Assembly (NCBI GenBank): GCA_934317845.1 | Contig: CAKRES010000002.1 | Coordinates: forward strand, 186,001 to 250,000 | DNA: 64,000 nucleotides | Direction of reading: 5' to 3' | Source of the DNA: an uncultured Lachnospiraceae bacterium | GTDB taxonomy: Bacteria; Bacillota; Clostridia; Lachnospirales; Lachnospiraceae | Part shown: positions 1-8,004 of the stretch, in pieces | How the letters are laid out: each line of letters opens with the position of its first letter | Position numbering within the stretch: the first letter of the stretch is position 1 | The notes under the pieces: generated by a model | The model's database searches: none | What the model saw: only the letters and a program-made list of their open reading frames with translations | What the model was told of the DNA's origin: nothing | Made by a program: the position numbers and the translations under genes

Positions 1-661
1 TAGAGCGGTTGCTTTTTTCTACCGTAACGGAGGTTGCAACCATAACACCGTAGAGGATGATCATTAAGAAGATCACAATGACCAGAGCATAGCAGTACCA
101 GTAGTTATTTTCGGCATCCTTTCCAAGAATCTTTTCTTTGCAGACGACCGGAGTGTTATATTCCTTTAAGAAGGAAGCAGCATCAATTCCATTGGAAGTA
201 AGATATTGCTGCTGGTAGATTGATGTTAGAAGTTCATCAAATATCGTTTGGTTGCTGTCCATGATGCCGCGGTTTAACACATAGTATTCATAGTGCAGTG
301 CATCTGTGACATAAAATCCTGCTTCTACCTGATCCTTTTTCACGGCTTTCTTCATCTGATCCACGGAATCGTAGTGGATAAATTCAGAATCTGAAAATGC
401 AGTAGTTAGTATACTGTCATCAGAAAACAGACCGGAAGTATCTGTAATTCCAAGCTTTGTCTTATCTCCGGAATCTGTTTCTTTTTGGGTGCCCTCTTTT
501 TTTGTACTCTTAATTCCGAGCGTGTCGGAAAGATCGATCACTCTTGGAAGAAACATACCGCCAAAGAGCAGTACCGTGAGCAGGATCGTTGTGATCATAA
601 AGGACTTGTTTTTCAAATAACTCAGTAATTCAAATTCATATACGGTAAAGAATCGTTTCAT
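1..661 (-). CDS. NatB-type ABC-2 exporter permease, C-terminal part outside window
   Basis: Partial gene: about 220 residues are present from the ATG at 659-661 and the frame runs open off the left edge. The N-terminus has a short cytosolic start (MKRFFTVYEFELLSYLKN), a first membrane segment near residues 21-39, a long extracytoplasmic domain of about 150 residues, then a second membrane segment followed by VATSVTVEKSNR, a motif typical of ABC-2 permeases of the NatB/YhaP group. Its start overlaps the stop of the upstream ATPase gene (ATGA), so the two are translationally coupled and should form one exporter. The substrate cannot be inferred; relatives export sodium or unknown compounds. Confidence 0.85.
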   Translation of the reverse strand, partial: MKRFFTVYEFELLSYLKNKSFMITTILLTVLLFGGMFLPRVIDLSDTLGIKSTKKEGTQKETDSGDKTKLGITDTSGLFSDDSILTTAFSDSEFIHYDSVDQMKKAVKKDQVEAGFYVTDALHYEYYVLNRGIMDSNQTIFDELLTSIYQQQYLTSNGIDAASFLKEYNTPVVCKEKILGKDAENNYWYCYALVIVIFLMIILYGVMVATSVTVEKSNRS

Positions 662-1581
662 GCTTCATCCTCCCCTACTTTTGCTACAAAAATGTCGTTG
701 AGTGACGGTTTATATGTTTCAAAATGTTCAATCTCTAAGTCCGGACATGCGACAAGTGCCTGAAGCAGCATCGCGCGTGTCACATCGTCATGAAGCTTTA
801 AGATCACATCCTCTTTCGTGTGTCCCGTGATCGTGGCAAGGGCAGTGATTTTAGGAGTAAGCATGGTTCCTGCCTGATCGGGAGCAATACCATTTAGTCC
901 TAAAACAAGCTGATTCTTTCCAAAGTCACGTTTGATCTCAGATAAGTTGCCGGATAGTGCGGTTTCTCCGTGATGGATGATCACGATATCTTCGCAAAAT
1001 TCTTCGACATAACTCATCTGGTGACTGGAGAACAAAACAATCTTCCCTGCTTCGATCAGTTCTTCCACCACATCTTTTAAGATCTGGGAGTTGACCGGAT
1101 CTAAGCCGCTGAAAGGTTCATCTAAGATCACAATATCCGGATCGCAGAGTAAGGTAGAGGCAAGCTGTACCTTTTGCTGGTTGCCTTTTGATAAGGTTTC
1201 AAGAAGCTGCGACTGGTATTGTTCCACCTGCAGGCGGGTCAGCCAGCGAAGTGCATTGGCTGCTGCCTGCTTGCGGGAAAGTCCACGCAGTCTCGCCAGA
1301 TAAACCAACTGTTCCATTACGGTCCTTTTTGGATATAAGCCACGCTCCTCCGGCAGATAACCGATGGAGGTCTGTGCCGGGTGAAATGGCGCGCCGTCTA
1401 ATAAGATCTCTCCACTGTCTGCGTGAAAGACGTCCATTAAAATGCGGATCGTAGTTGTTTTTCCGGCACCGTTCCGTCCGAGCAGGCCGAGTGCTTTGCC
1501 GCTTTCGGCGGTAAAGGAGATGCCTTTCAGCACCTGTTTTTCACCGAAAGTTTTGGTGATGTTTTGTACTGTGAGATTCAT
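658..1581 (-). CDS. ABC transporter ATP-binding protein, NatA/YhaQ type
   Basis: A 307-residue ATPase of the exporter class. Walker A is GRNGAGKTT at residues 35-43, the signature is LSKGNQQKVQ near residue 130, and Walker B with the catalytic Glu is DIVILDEP near residue 150. About 80 residues after the nucleotide-binding domain form the C-terminal extension (DUF4162-like) seen in NatA and YhaQ. It is first in a minus-strand operon with the NatB-like permease and has a good ribosome binding site (GGAGGGG) upstream. Its promoter lies in the intergenic region shared with the divergent lrgA-like gene. Confidence 0.92.
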   Translation of the reverse strand: MNLTVQNITKTFGEKQVLKGISFTAESGKALGLLGRNGAGKTTTIRILMDVFHADSGEILLDGAPFHPAQTSIGYLPEERGLYPKRTVMEQLVYLARLRGLSRKQAAANALRWLTRLQVEQYQSQLLETLSKGNQQKVQLASTLLCDPDIVILDEPFSGLDPVNSQILKDVVEELIEAGKIVLFSSHQMSYVEEFCEDIVIIHHGETALSGNLSEIKRDFGKNQLVLGLNGIAPDQAGTMLTPKITALATITGHTKEDVILKLHDDVTRAMLLQALVACPDLEIEHFETYKPSLNDIFVAKVGEDEA

Positions 1582-1614
1582 ATCTATCCCCTCCGTGTTT
1601 ATCTTGGTGAATTA

Positions 1615-1643
1615 AGAATATCATGCATTTTACATAATGTCAA
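1615..1643 (-). promoter_or_regulatory. Sigma-A promoter of the NatAB-like operon
   Basis: On the minus strand TTGACA (1638-1643) is separated by exactly 17 nt from TATTCT (1615-1620). The -35 box is part of a dyad TGTCA-N8-TGACA (1638-1655), a plausible repressor site. The regulator is not identifiable from the window. Confidence 0.7.
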
Positions 1644-1681
1644 GTATATATGACAAAATGTAATGTTGCATATGTGCAGAA

Positions 1682-1713
1682 CATAGAAATTTTCTATGGC
1701 ATTTTCTATGGCA
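1682..1713. promoter_or_regulatory. Palindrome plus tandem 12-bp repeat in the natA/lrgA intergenic region
   Basis: CATAGAAA-T-TTTCTATG (1682-1698) is a perfect dyad. Its right arm is part of TTTTCTATGGCA, which occurs twice in immediate tandem (1690-1701 and 1702-1713). This resembles a regulator site with an extra half-site. It lies 70-120 nt upstream of the lrgA-like start, where no strong -35 is visible, so an activator site is one reading. Confidence 0.45.
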
Positions 1714-1803
1714 TAACGGAAAAAATTGTGGTAAGATAATGCGGTGCTTTTTCGGCAATCATGAATAAAGTACTGTATTTTTTTGAAAAGAGTGAGGACA
1801 AAC

Positions 1804-2169
1804 ATGAAGTATTTGCGACAATTTTTACTGATCTTATTGATCACATTGATAGGTGAGCTGTTAAAGTATCTGCTGCCACTGCCGATTCCGGCAAGCATTT
1901 ACGGCATGGCAATTTTATTTGCCGGGCTGATGAGCGGTGTGATCCCGCTTGATGCAGTCAAAGAGGCAGGACGTTTTTTGATCGAGATCATGCCGGTGAT
2001 GTTTATTCCGGCTGGCGTAGGACTGATGGTATCATGGGGAGTGTTAAAGTCATTACTGCTTCCGGTCAGCATCATTACAGTTGTCAGCTTTTTAACTGTG
2101 GTCGGTGCGACCGGACGCACGTCACAGTGGCTGATCAGAAGAGAAAGGAGAAAGCAGGATGATGAATGA
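1804..2169 (+). CDS. lrgA: CidA/LrgA family membrane protein
   Basis: A 121-residue protein with four hydrophobic segments and the family hallmark LLPLPIPASIYGMAILF near residues 22-38. CidA/LrgA proteins act with CidB/LrgB in the membrane and are linked to murein hydrolase control, cell lysis and, in some bacteria, pyruvate or glycolate uptake. The ATG at 1804 is preferred because GTGAGG lies six bases upstream; a TTG at 1783 in the same frame lacks a site. The stop overlaps the next gene, the usual lrgAB coupling. Confidence 0.88.
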   Translation: MKYLRQFLLILLITLIGELLKYLLPLPIPASIYGMAILFAGLMSGVIPLDAVKEAGRFLIEIMPVMFIPAGVGLMVSWGVLKSLLLPVSIITVVSFLTVVGATGRTSQWLIRRERRKQDDE

Positions 2170-2851
2170 GTTTTTTAAGGATTCGTTGTTTGCCGGGGTG
2201 ACGATGAGTCTGATCGCTTACGCAGCAGGTGTCTTTTTAAAGAAGAAATGGAAGCTTGGTCTGTTTAATCCTCTGCTGATCTCCATTGCATTATCGATCC
2301 TTGTGCTGGTGATCGCTGACGTGGATTACGAAACCTATAATAAGGGTGCCTCTTATTTAAGCTGGTTTCTGACTCCGGCCACAGTGTGTCTGGCAATCCC
2401 GTTATATGAACAGTGGCCGCTGTTAAAGCGGAATTACAAAGCAGTACTGTTTGGACTTTTAGCAGGTGTTTTAACCAGTCTTTCTACCGTGTGTGTGCTG
2501 GCAAAGCTGATGAAGCTTTCCCAGAAGGAATATGTAACTTTGCTTCCAAAATCGATTACAACGGCGATCGGAATGGGAATTTCAGAGGAGCTTGGCGGCT
2601 ACGTGACGATCACGGTAGCAGTTATTGTTGTGACAGGGGTACTTGGAAATATTTTTGGAGAAGCAGCCTGCAAGCTGTTTCGTATTACGGATCCGATCGC
2701 AAAAGGACTTTCCTTTGGAGCTTCTTCCCATGCGATCGGAACAGCCAAAGCAATGGAATTCGGAGAAGTAGAGGGAGCGATGAGCAGTCTGGCGATCGCC
2801 GTGTCCGGCATACTTACGGTTGCATTTGCTTCGTTCTTTGCAGGAATATAG
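2159..2851 (+). CDS. lrgB: LrgB/CidB family membrane protein
   Basis: A 230-residue polytopic membrane protein with the conserved LPKSITTAIGMGISEELGG stretch and a C-terminal GASSHAIGTAKAMEFGEVEGAMSS-type region (about residues 187-210), both diagnostic of the LrgB/CidB family. It overlaps the lrgA-like gene by 11 nt and is preceded by GGAGAAAGCAGG. The partner is the upstream LrgA-like protein; the role (lysis control or small organic acid transport) cannot be chosen from sequence. Confidence 0.9.
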   Translation: MMNEFFKDSLFAGVTMSLIAYAAGVFLKKKWKLGLFNPLLISIALSILVLVIADVDYETYNKGASYLSWFLTPATVCLAIPLYEQWPLLKRNYKAVLFGLLAGVLTSLSTVCVLAKLMKLSQKEYVTLLPKSITTAIGMGISEELGGYVTITVAVIVVTGVLGNIFGEAACKLFRITDPIAKGLSFGASSHAIGTAKAMEFGEVEGAMSSLAIAVSGILTVAFASFFAGI

Positions 2852-2863
2852 GAGGGATGAAAG

Positions 2864-3430
2864 ATGATCATAACGATAGGACGGGAATGTGGATGTCAGG
2901 GAGATGAATTTGCTGCATTGCTCGCAGAACAATACCATTTTCCGTATTATAACAAAAAAGCAATTCTTCAAATGGCACGGGAGGAAGGCATCTTAGAAAA
3001 GCATCCGGATTTCTTTGGAGAAGTTCCTGTTGATACACTGCTTTATACAATTGCTTCCATCGAGAATGAAGATTCTCTGCTTATGGTGCCGGGAAATGCA
3101 CTTTCCATGTTAAAAAAGAAAAAAGATTTTGTCCTGGTAGGACGCTGTGGTAACGTTGTATTTGGAAAAGAGCCTGATGTGATGCGCATTTTCTTAACGG
3201 GAAATAAGGAGGAACGGATAAAAACGATCGCACAAAAACACAATATATCCGAGCGCAAGGCGAAACGACTGGTGGAGGAAACCGATGCCAGACGTGCCGC
3301 ATATCATAAACGCTATACCAATGAAACATGGGGGGATGCCGGAAGCTATGATCTGTGTATCAATGTATCACAGATTGGAATGGAACATGCGGTGAAGCTG
3401 GTGCAGGATTATTTGGAATATCAGGTGTGA
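2864..3430 (+). CDS. Cytidylate-kinase-like family protein
   Basis: A 188-residue P-loop-type kinase of the cytidylate-kinase-like family common in Clostridia. It opens MIITIGRECGCQGDEFAALLAEQ, where the GRECGCQG loop replaces a standard Walker A, and shows a LID-like arginine-rich stretch (RKAKRLVEETDARRAAYHKRYT, about residues 130-151) typical of nucleoside monophosphate kinases. It starts 12 nt after lrgB behind AGGAGGG and so is probably co-transcribed. The real substrate of this family is not established. Confidence 0.8.
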   Translation: MIITIGRECGCQGDEFAALLAEQYHFPYYNKKAILQMAREEGILEKHPDFFGEVPVDTLLYTIASIENEDSLLMVPGNALSMLKKKKDFVLVGRCGNVVFGKEPDVMRIFLTGNKEERIKTIAQKHNISERKAKRLVEETDARRAAYHKRYTNETWGDAGSYDLCINVSQIGMEHAVKLVQDYLEYQV

Positions 3431-3439
3431 AAAACAAGG

Positions 3440-3481
3440 GAACCTTTGAGCTGATATAGCTGGAAGGTTCTTTTTTTATTT
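3440..3481 (+). terminator. Intrinsic terminator of the lrgAB operon
   Basis: GAACCTT (3440-3446) pairs with AAGGTTC (3464-3470); an inner AGCT/AGCT pairing extends it. Seven or more T residues follow. Confidence 0.85.
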
Positions 3482-3488
3482 TTATGGG

Positions 3489-3535
3489 TTGACAAATTAT
3501 AAATACTAGTGTACTATTCAACTAGTACACTAGTA
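3489..3535 (+). promoter_or_regulatory. Promoter with perfect operator of the GntR-ABC operon
   Basis: TTGACA (3489-3494), 17-nt spacer, TACTAT (3512-3517). A perfect dyad TACTAGTGTACTA (3504-3516), six-base centre, TAGTACACTAGTA (3523-3535) covers the -10 box and transcription start. The position predicts autorepression by the GntR/YtrA-type regulator encoded 12 nt downstream. Confidence 0.85.
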
Positions 3536-3547
3536 AGGAGGTGCAGA

Positions 3548-3910
3548 ATGGAGTTCAAAACAAATGTACCAATCTATCTTCAGGTGATTGAAGATATGAA
3601 ACGAAAGCTGATCGCCGGATCACTTACTCTTGGTGCGAAGCTTCCTTCTTCCAGAGAGCTTGCTCTGGAATACGAGATCAATCCGAATACTGCAGCGAGG
3701 ATTTATAACGAGATGGAAGCGATGGGGTTATCCTATACCAGACGTGGGATTGGAACCTTTGTCACAGAGGATGCGACTATAATTGATCGGTTAAAGCAGG
3801 AACAGACGCATGAAATTGTAAAAGAATTTGCCATGCAACTTCAGGATATGGGGTATGCCCCGGAAGAGGTTCTGGCACTGCTTCAGGCGTACTATGAAAA
3901 AAGTAAATGA
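3548..3910 (+). CDS. GntR family regulator, YtrA subfamily
   Basis: A 120-residue regulator with an N-terminal winged helix (NVPIYLQVIEDMKRKLIAG...LPSSRELALEYEINPNTAARIYNEMEAMG) and only a short C-terminal helical dimerisation tail, as in the YtrA subfamily. The ATG at 3548 follows AAGGAGGTG; an upstream in-frame start at 3509 would fall inside the operator. It is first in an operon with an ABC ATPase and permease, the standard arrangement in which YtrA-type repressors control a transporter, often in response to cell-wall-active compounds. Confidence 0.92.
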   Translation: MEFKTNVPIYLQVIEDMKRKLIAGSLTLGAKLPSSRELALEYEINPNTAARIYNEMEAMGLSYTRRGIGTFVTEDATIIDRLKQEQTHEIVKEFAMQLQDMGYAPEEVLALLQAYYEKSK

Positions 3911-3938
3911 TGATAATTTAGAATTGGAGGAGACGAAT

Positions 3939-4625
3939 ATGTTAAAGTGTGAACATTTGTATAAAAAATATAGTCATGTAGCGGCAGCCGCAGATCTGTC
4001 CATAGAAGTGGAACCGGGACACATTTACGCACTGCTTGGTCCAAACGGAAGCGGGAAATCTACTTTGATGAAGATGATCGCGGGTCTTGTAAAACCGGAT
4101 GAAGGAAAGATCACATTAGAGGGAGCACCGCTTTCTTCAGAATCTAAAGCAGACATTGCCTATATGCCGACAGAAGCATATTTTTTCTCATACATGACCT
4201 GTGAGGATGTAGGAAAATATTATCGGGATTTCTTTGCGGATTTTGATTATAACAAATATATGAATCTGCTTACAGTAATGGAGCTGATCCCAAATCAGAA
4301 GGTGAAGAATATGTCATCCGGTATGATGGCAAAAATGAAGATTGCGGTTACACTTTCCAGAAACAGTAAGATCATCTTATTAGATGAACCTCTAAATGGA
4401 ATTGATCTGATCGCCAGAGAAACGATCATTCAGACGATCGTGACCAATATTTCAGAGGATACCGCTATTGTGTTGTCCAGTCATCTGGTAGATGAGCTGG
4501 AAAAGGTCGTGGATCATGCCTTTTTCATCAAAAATGGAACCTGTATTTTAGCGGGGGAGGCAGAGGAGCTGCGAATGAGAGAAGGCAAGTCACTGGTGGA
4601 TATGTATCGTGAGATTTATGCATAA
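3939..4625 (+). CDS. ABC transporter ATP-binding protein (YtrB-like)
   Basis: A 228-residue ATPase with Walker A GPNGSGKST near residues 33-41, Walker B KIILLDEP, and an atypical signature MSSGMMAKMKIA where the usual LSGGQ is SSGM. The H-loop is SSHLVDELE. The start at 3939 follows GGAGG at 3926-3930; longer in-frame starts would overlap the regulator gene. It should power the permease encoded 35 nt downstream. Confidence 0.9.
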   Translation: MLKCEHLYKKYSHVAAAADLSIEVEPGHIYALLGPNGSGKSTLMKMIAGLVKPDEGKITLEGAPLSSESKADIAYMPTEAYFFSYMTCEDVGKYYRDFFADFDYNKYMNLLTVMELIPNQKVKNMSSGMMAKMKIAVTLSRNSKIILLDEPLNGIDLIARETIIQTIVTNISEDTAIVLSSHLVDELEKVVDHAFFIKNGTCILAGEAEELRMREGKSLVDMYREIYA

Positions 4626-4660
4626 GAAATGGGATAGAGATAGAATTGGAGGAGATTTTT

Positions 4661-5434
4661 ATGTTAAAGATGATGAAATATGAGTATCGACGTGGGTTAT
4701 TTCCACTGATCGTAATAATGGTTGTTCTTGGTATGGCAGAGCTTTTGTTCCTTGCCGGAGTAGTGATGGATAGGGAGAATATGCTGGCAATGGGTATGGC
4801 AGGATTGATGTTTGGCAGTGTGATCGCTTATCTGTTTGTACTGATCTATGGCATTTTCGCATACAACGAGGATCTAAAAAATAAAACCGGTTATCTGGTA
4901 TTTATGACACCGATATCTTCCTACCGTATTATCGGTGCAAAGCTGCTTTCTATTTTGTTAAACGGTGTGACGCTTGTCCTGATTCTGGTTGCTTTAGCCG
5001 GAGTGGATATTGCCCTGCTCCTTCATATGTACGAAGATCCGGTGGCATTGAAGGAATTGTTGAATGCTATTTCCCAGTCTTTGTTTCAGGTATCTGCCGG
5101 TACAGTATTCCTGAATGTTGCTACCGCTGTTTTGGTTATGTTGATCCAGTTTTTTACGACGATCACAATCGCATTTTTCGCGATCACGTTAGCTTCTACC
5201 GTTTTACAGAATAAGAAGGTAAAAGGAGTGATCAGCTTTGTTTTATTTATTGTGATAAACATGTTAATGAGTTTTGTTGCAGAAAAGCTTCCAACCATTG
5301 GAAATGTGGAGCAGGCCAATAGCATGTTAGAGTCTTTGGGTTGTGTTTTGCCACAGATCTTATTTATGGTAGTCGTGATGGTTGCCAGCTATTTTGCAAG
5401 CGGATGTTTGCTTGAGAAAAAGGTAAGTTTGTAA
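4661..5434 (+). CDS. ABC transporter permease of the GntR-ABC operon
   Basis: A 257-residue protein with six hydrophobic segments and no soluble domain of note, consistent with an ABC-2-type permease. The start at 4661 follows GGAGG (4648-4652). It is third in the operon after the GntR regulator and ATPase and ends 72 nt before the LacI regulator gene, which has its own promoter. The substrate is unknown; homologous units respond to antimicrobial stress, an inference here. Confidence 0.8.
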   Translation: MLKMMKYEYRRGLFPLIVIMVVLGMAELLFLAGVVMDRENMLAMGMAGLMFGSVIAYLFVLIYGIFAYNEDLKNKTGYLVFMTPISSYRIIGAKLLSILLNGVTLVLILVALAGVDIALLLHMYEDPVALKELLNAISQSLFQVSAGTVFLNVATAVLVMLIQFFTTITIAFFAITLASTVLQNKKVKGVISFVLFIVINMLMSFVAEKLPTIGNVEQANSMLESLGCVLPQILFMVVVMVASYFASGCLLEKKVSL

Positions 5435-5442
5435 AACGGAGG

Positions 5443-5472
5443 TTGCGCATATTCTCCCCGCAAGTATATAAT
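5443..5472 (+). promoter_or_regulatory. Promoter of the LacI-family regulator gene
   Basis: TTGCGC (5443-5448), 18-nt spacer, TATAAT (5467-5472), with the gene start 34 nt downstream. Confidence 0.6.
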
Positions 5473-5505
5473 GGGAAAAACGAAGGGAGAAAAGGAGGAT
5501 ACCAG

Positions 5506-6579
5506 ATGTCGATCAAAAAGATTGCAGAAATGACCGGTTCTTCCCCTGCCACGGTATCGCGTGTGTTAAACCATCCGGATTATAAATGTGCGACACCGGG
5601 GCTGCGCGAAAAAATATGGAAAGCAGCGATGGAGCTTCACTACACCCCGAACGAGGCGGCGCGTAATTTAAAACGCGGCACCACTGCTTCCCGTAAGCAT
5701 TATGAAATTGATATTTTGATGACCCGTATGGATGGGGCACATACCGATCCGTTTTTTGAAGAATTATTGCGGGCGGTGGAAAGCCAGATCCATGAAAACG
5801 GATGTATTTTATCCAGAGTGTGGTATAAGGCAGAATTTTCCGATGATAAGGCGTGCCGGAAGATGAATCTTACGGACGTGGTTTCTTCTCTGGTTGCAGA
5901 AGGAGAGACGCGGTCAGAGGGACTGATCATTATTGGAAGATGTAATCCGGAGGTGCTTCGTAAGCTGCATAAGTGGTATAAAAACATTGTATCCATAAAT
6001 CGCAATTCCACGAATTATGAAGTGGATGAAATCCTATGTGATGGAGAAAAGATTGCTTCGATGGCGGTCGAATATTTGATCAGACTGGGGCATGAACGGA
6101 TTGCATATGTAGGAAAATGTTATGCAGAGTCAAGGTATCAGGGCTATCTGAATGTGTTAAAAAAGCATGAGTTTGATGTCTTTTCCGATTATGTTGTGGA
6201 AACCGGGCAGACAGAGAAGGAAGCTTTTCTTGTGATGGGACAGTTCATGAAAATGGAAGAGCCTCCCACTGCGATCTACTGTGCCAATGATATATCCGCG
6301 ATTGGAATGTTAAAGTGTCTTCGACAGTACAAAAATCCGCTTTACCTTCCTTCTGTTATTTCCAGTGATGGAATTGAGGAGGGACAGTGTATTCGTCCGA
6401 TGCTCACGACTGTGCAGCTTCCGAAAGAAAATATGGCTCGATTTGCGATGCATTTGTTGTTAGATCGTATTGAAAGAAAGCATGAGGAAGTAGTGCGCAT
6501 GGAATTATCCGGACAGCTTTTGGTCAGAAGCAGTTGTACGAGAGTGACGGAGGTAAGCCAGCCGGAATATTGTATTTAA
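5506..6579 (+). CDS. LacI family transcriptional regulator
   Basis: A 357-residue LacI/GalR regulator. The N-terminal helix-turn-helix reads MSIKKIAEMTGSSPATVSRV followed by LNHPDYKCATPGLREKIWKAA, and the hinge and effector domain occupy residues 60-340 (for example VAEGETRSEGLIIIGR, YLIRLGHERIAYVGK, AIYCANDISAIGMLK). The start at 5506 follows AAAGGAGG. No sugar or nucleoside gene lies adjacent, so the effector and targets are unknown. Confidence 0.92.
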   Translation: MSIKKIAEMTGSSPATVSRVLNHPDYKCATPGLREKIWKAAMELHYTPNEAARNLKRGTTASRKHYEIDILMTRMDGAHTDPFFEELLRAVESQIHENGCILSRVWYKAEFSDDKACRKMNLTDVVSSLVAEGETRSEGLIIIGRCNPEVLRKLHKWYKNIVSINRNSTNYEVDEILCDGEKIASMAVEYLIRLGHERIAYVGKCYAESRYQGYLNVLKKHEFDVFSDYVVETGQTEKEAFLVMGQFMKMEEPPTAIYCANDISAIGMLKCLRQYKNPLYLPSVISSDGIEEGQCIRPMLTTVQLPKENMARFAMHLLLDRIERKHEEVVRMELSGQLLVRSSCTRVTEVSQPEYCI

Positions 6580-6604
6580 AAGTAAAAATAAGAGAAATAA
6601 GGAG

Positions 6605-6641
6605 AAAGAGAAGTCGTTTTATTAGAAGGACTTCTCTTTTA
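6605..6641 (+). terminator. Intrinsic terminator after the LacI gene
   Basis: AAAGAGAAGTC (6605-6615) pairs perfectly with GACTTCTCTTT (6629-6639); only a short T run follows. Confidence 0.7.
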
Positions 6642-6674
6642 TGTTGATAAAAAATTATGTTTTTACTAACTTTT

Positions 6675-6703
6675 TTGCCATGCTAGTTGTCTTATTATAT
6701 AGA
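6675..6703 (+). promoter_or_regulatory. Promoter of the ECF sigma factor operon
   Basis: TTGCCA (6675-6680), 17-nt spacer, TATAGA (6698-6703), 24 nt before the sigma gene start. The T-rich, AAC-containing sequence at 6664-6676 could also be an ECF-type -35, but no second copy was found to compare. Confidence 0.5.
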
Positions 6704-6727
6704 GAAAGATGTGAAAGGAGGGATGAG

Positions 6728-7243
6728 ATGTCTTCAGATTTCTTTTTAATACATAGAATTAGAAATGGAGATAGACAAGCTGGAAATCAATTTGTTGAAA
6801 AATATTATCCTTCTATTTATCAATATTGTTTTTTACATATCCATGATAAAGGATGTGCTGAGGATATTACGCAGGAAACTTTTACGAAGTTTTTTGAAGC
6901 TTTAATGAAAAATAATGATATAGGAAAAATAAAAGGTTATCTATATAGCATTTCTGGGAATCTTATAAAGAATTATTATAGGAAAAAGAAAGACATATTG
7001 ATCAGTCAGATACCTGATATTTCCGAGAACAGGATAGCAGAAATTGAAATCAGATTAGATATAGAACACGCTATAGATCATCTGCCAGAAGAAATTAAAG
7101 AAACAGCAGTTTTATTTTTCTTTCAGGAATTAAAACAAAAGGAGATTGCTGATTTACTGAATATAAAATTATCACTTGTAAAATATCGTGTATCAGTAGC
7201 CAAAAAATTATTGTCAAAACAGTTGGAGGTGTATATAAAGTGA
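6728..7243 (+). CDS. ECF-type RNA polymerase sigma factor
   Basis: A 171-residue sigma-70 family factor with only regions 2 and 4. Region 2 includes CAEDITQETFTKFFEAL; region 4 includes HAIDHLPEEIKETAVLFFFQ followed by the helix-turn-helix ELKQKEIADLLNIKLSLVKYRV. The start at 6728 follows AAGGAGGGATG. It is first in a four-gene operon with a membrane protein and an ABC exporter. Codon use is clearly AT-richer than the flanking LacI and MerR genes, suggesting a later arrival. Confidence 0.92.
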   Translation: MSSDFFLIHRIRNGDRQAGNQFVEKYYPSIYQYCFLHIHDKGCAEDITQETFTKFFEALMKNNDIGKIKGYLYSISGNLIKNYYRKKKDILISQIPDISENRIAEIEIRLDIEHAIDHLPEEIKETAVLFFFQELKQKEIADLLNIKLSLVKYRVSVAKKLLSKQLEVYIK

Positions 7244-8004
7244 AAAAGTATCAGAGAAAAATTGATGAATATAAAGATCTGATTAAAAAGAAATATATCC
7301 GTGAATCAGCAGTCCTTGAAGTGATGGAACAGTGTTCAAATATTATTTGTCAACAGGACAATAAAATGTCATCATATTTTGAATTTTTGCTTGATCAATT
7401 TAAGTTTATTAAAAAGAAGTGGTGGGTTTTGCAAGGGGGGGTGTTGTTTCTGTTATGGATTATATTAGAAAATATGGATACGGGAGATAACACAGCCAGA
7501 GTAATGGGAGCTATATCGGTAATTTTTTCTATATTGATCGTGCCGGAAATTTGGAAAAACAGGATATTTTCGGTAGTTGAAATAGAAAAAACGGCATTTT
7601 ATTCACTGCGCCAGATCTGTTCTGCAAGGACATTGTTATTCGCGGCTGTAGATCTCGTCATGCTAACCATTTTTTTGGGGGTGTCTGCATGTACTTTGCA
7701 AATACCGTTATACCGTATTATCATAGATTTTTTGATCCCGTTTAATGTATCCTGCTGTATTTGCTTCCGGTTGCTGTACAGTAAATGGAATGATATGGAG
7801 TATATTGCGGTTTTTCTTAGCACGGTATGTATATTTATTTGGTCTTTAATTGTATCATCAGATTTTATTTATCAAAAAATTTCGATACCGGTTTGGGGTG
7901 TACTGTTGACGATATCTTTTGTTTATTTGGTGTACTGTATTCATAAATCAAACTATAATTGTGAAATATGTTGGAAGGAGAAAGCGAATGGAACTACAAT
8001 TTAG
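7240..8004 (+). CDS. Polytopic membrane protein coupled to the ECF sigma factor
   Basis: A 254-residue protein beginning with GTG at 7240, overlapping the sigma stop by four bases (GTGA), with GGAGG ten bases upstream. Residues 1-65 are soluble and charged, followed by six hydrophobic segments (about 66-85, 92-108, 128-150, 156-172, 185-203, 210-228). The family is not recognised. Its place directly after an ECF sigma gene is where an anti-sigma factor usually sits, with the N-terminal segment as candidate sigma-binding region; it may instead be a third ABC subunit. Confidence 0.7.
   Translation: MKKYQRKIDEYKDLIKKKYIRESAVLEVMEQCSNIICQQDNKMSSYFEFLLDQFKFIKKKWWVLQGGVLFLLWIILENMDTGDNTARVMGAISVIFSILIVPEIWKNRIFSVVEIEKTAFYSLRQICSARTLLFAAVDLVMLTIFLGVSACTLQIPLYRIIIDFLIPFNVSCCICFRLLYSKWNDMEYIAVFLSTVCIFIWSLIVSSDFIYQKISIPVWGVLLTISFVYLVYCIHKSNYNCEICWKEKANGTTI

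Noticed and set aside
1599..1898. 99-codon minus-strand open frame in the natA/lrgA gap
   Set aside because: It overlaps the lrgA-like coding region and control elements, with Phe/Asn/His-rich composition typical of chance frames.
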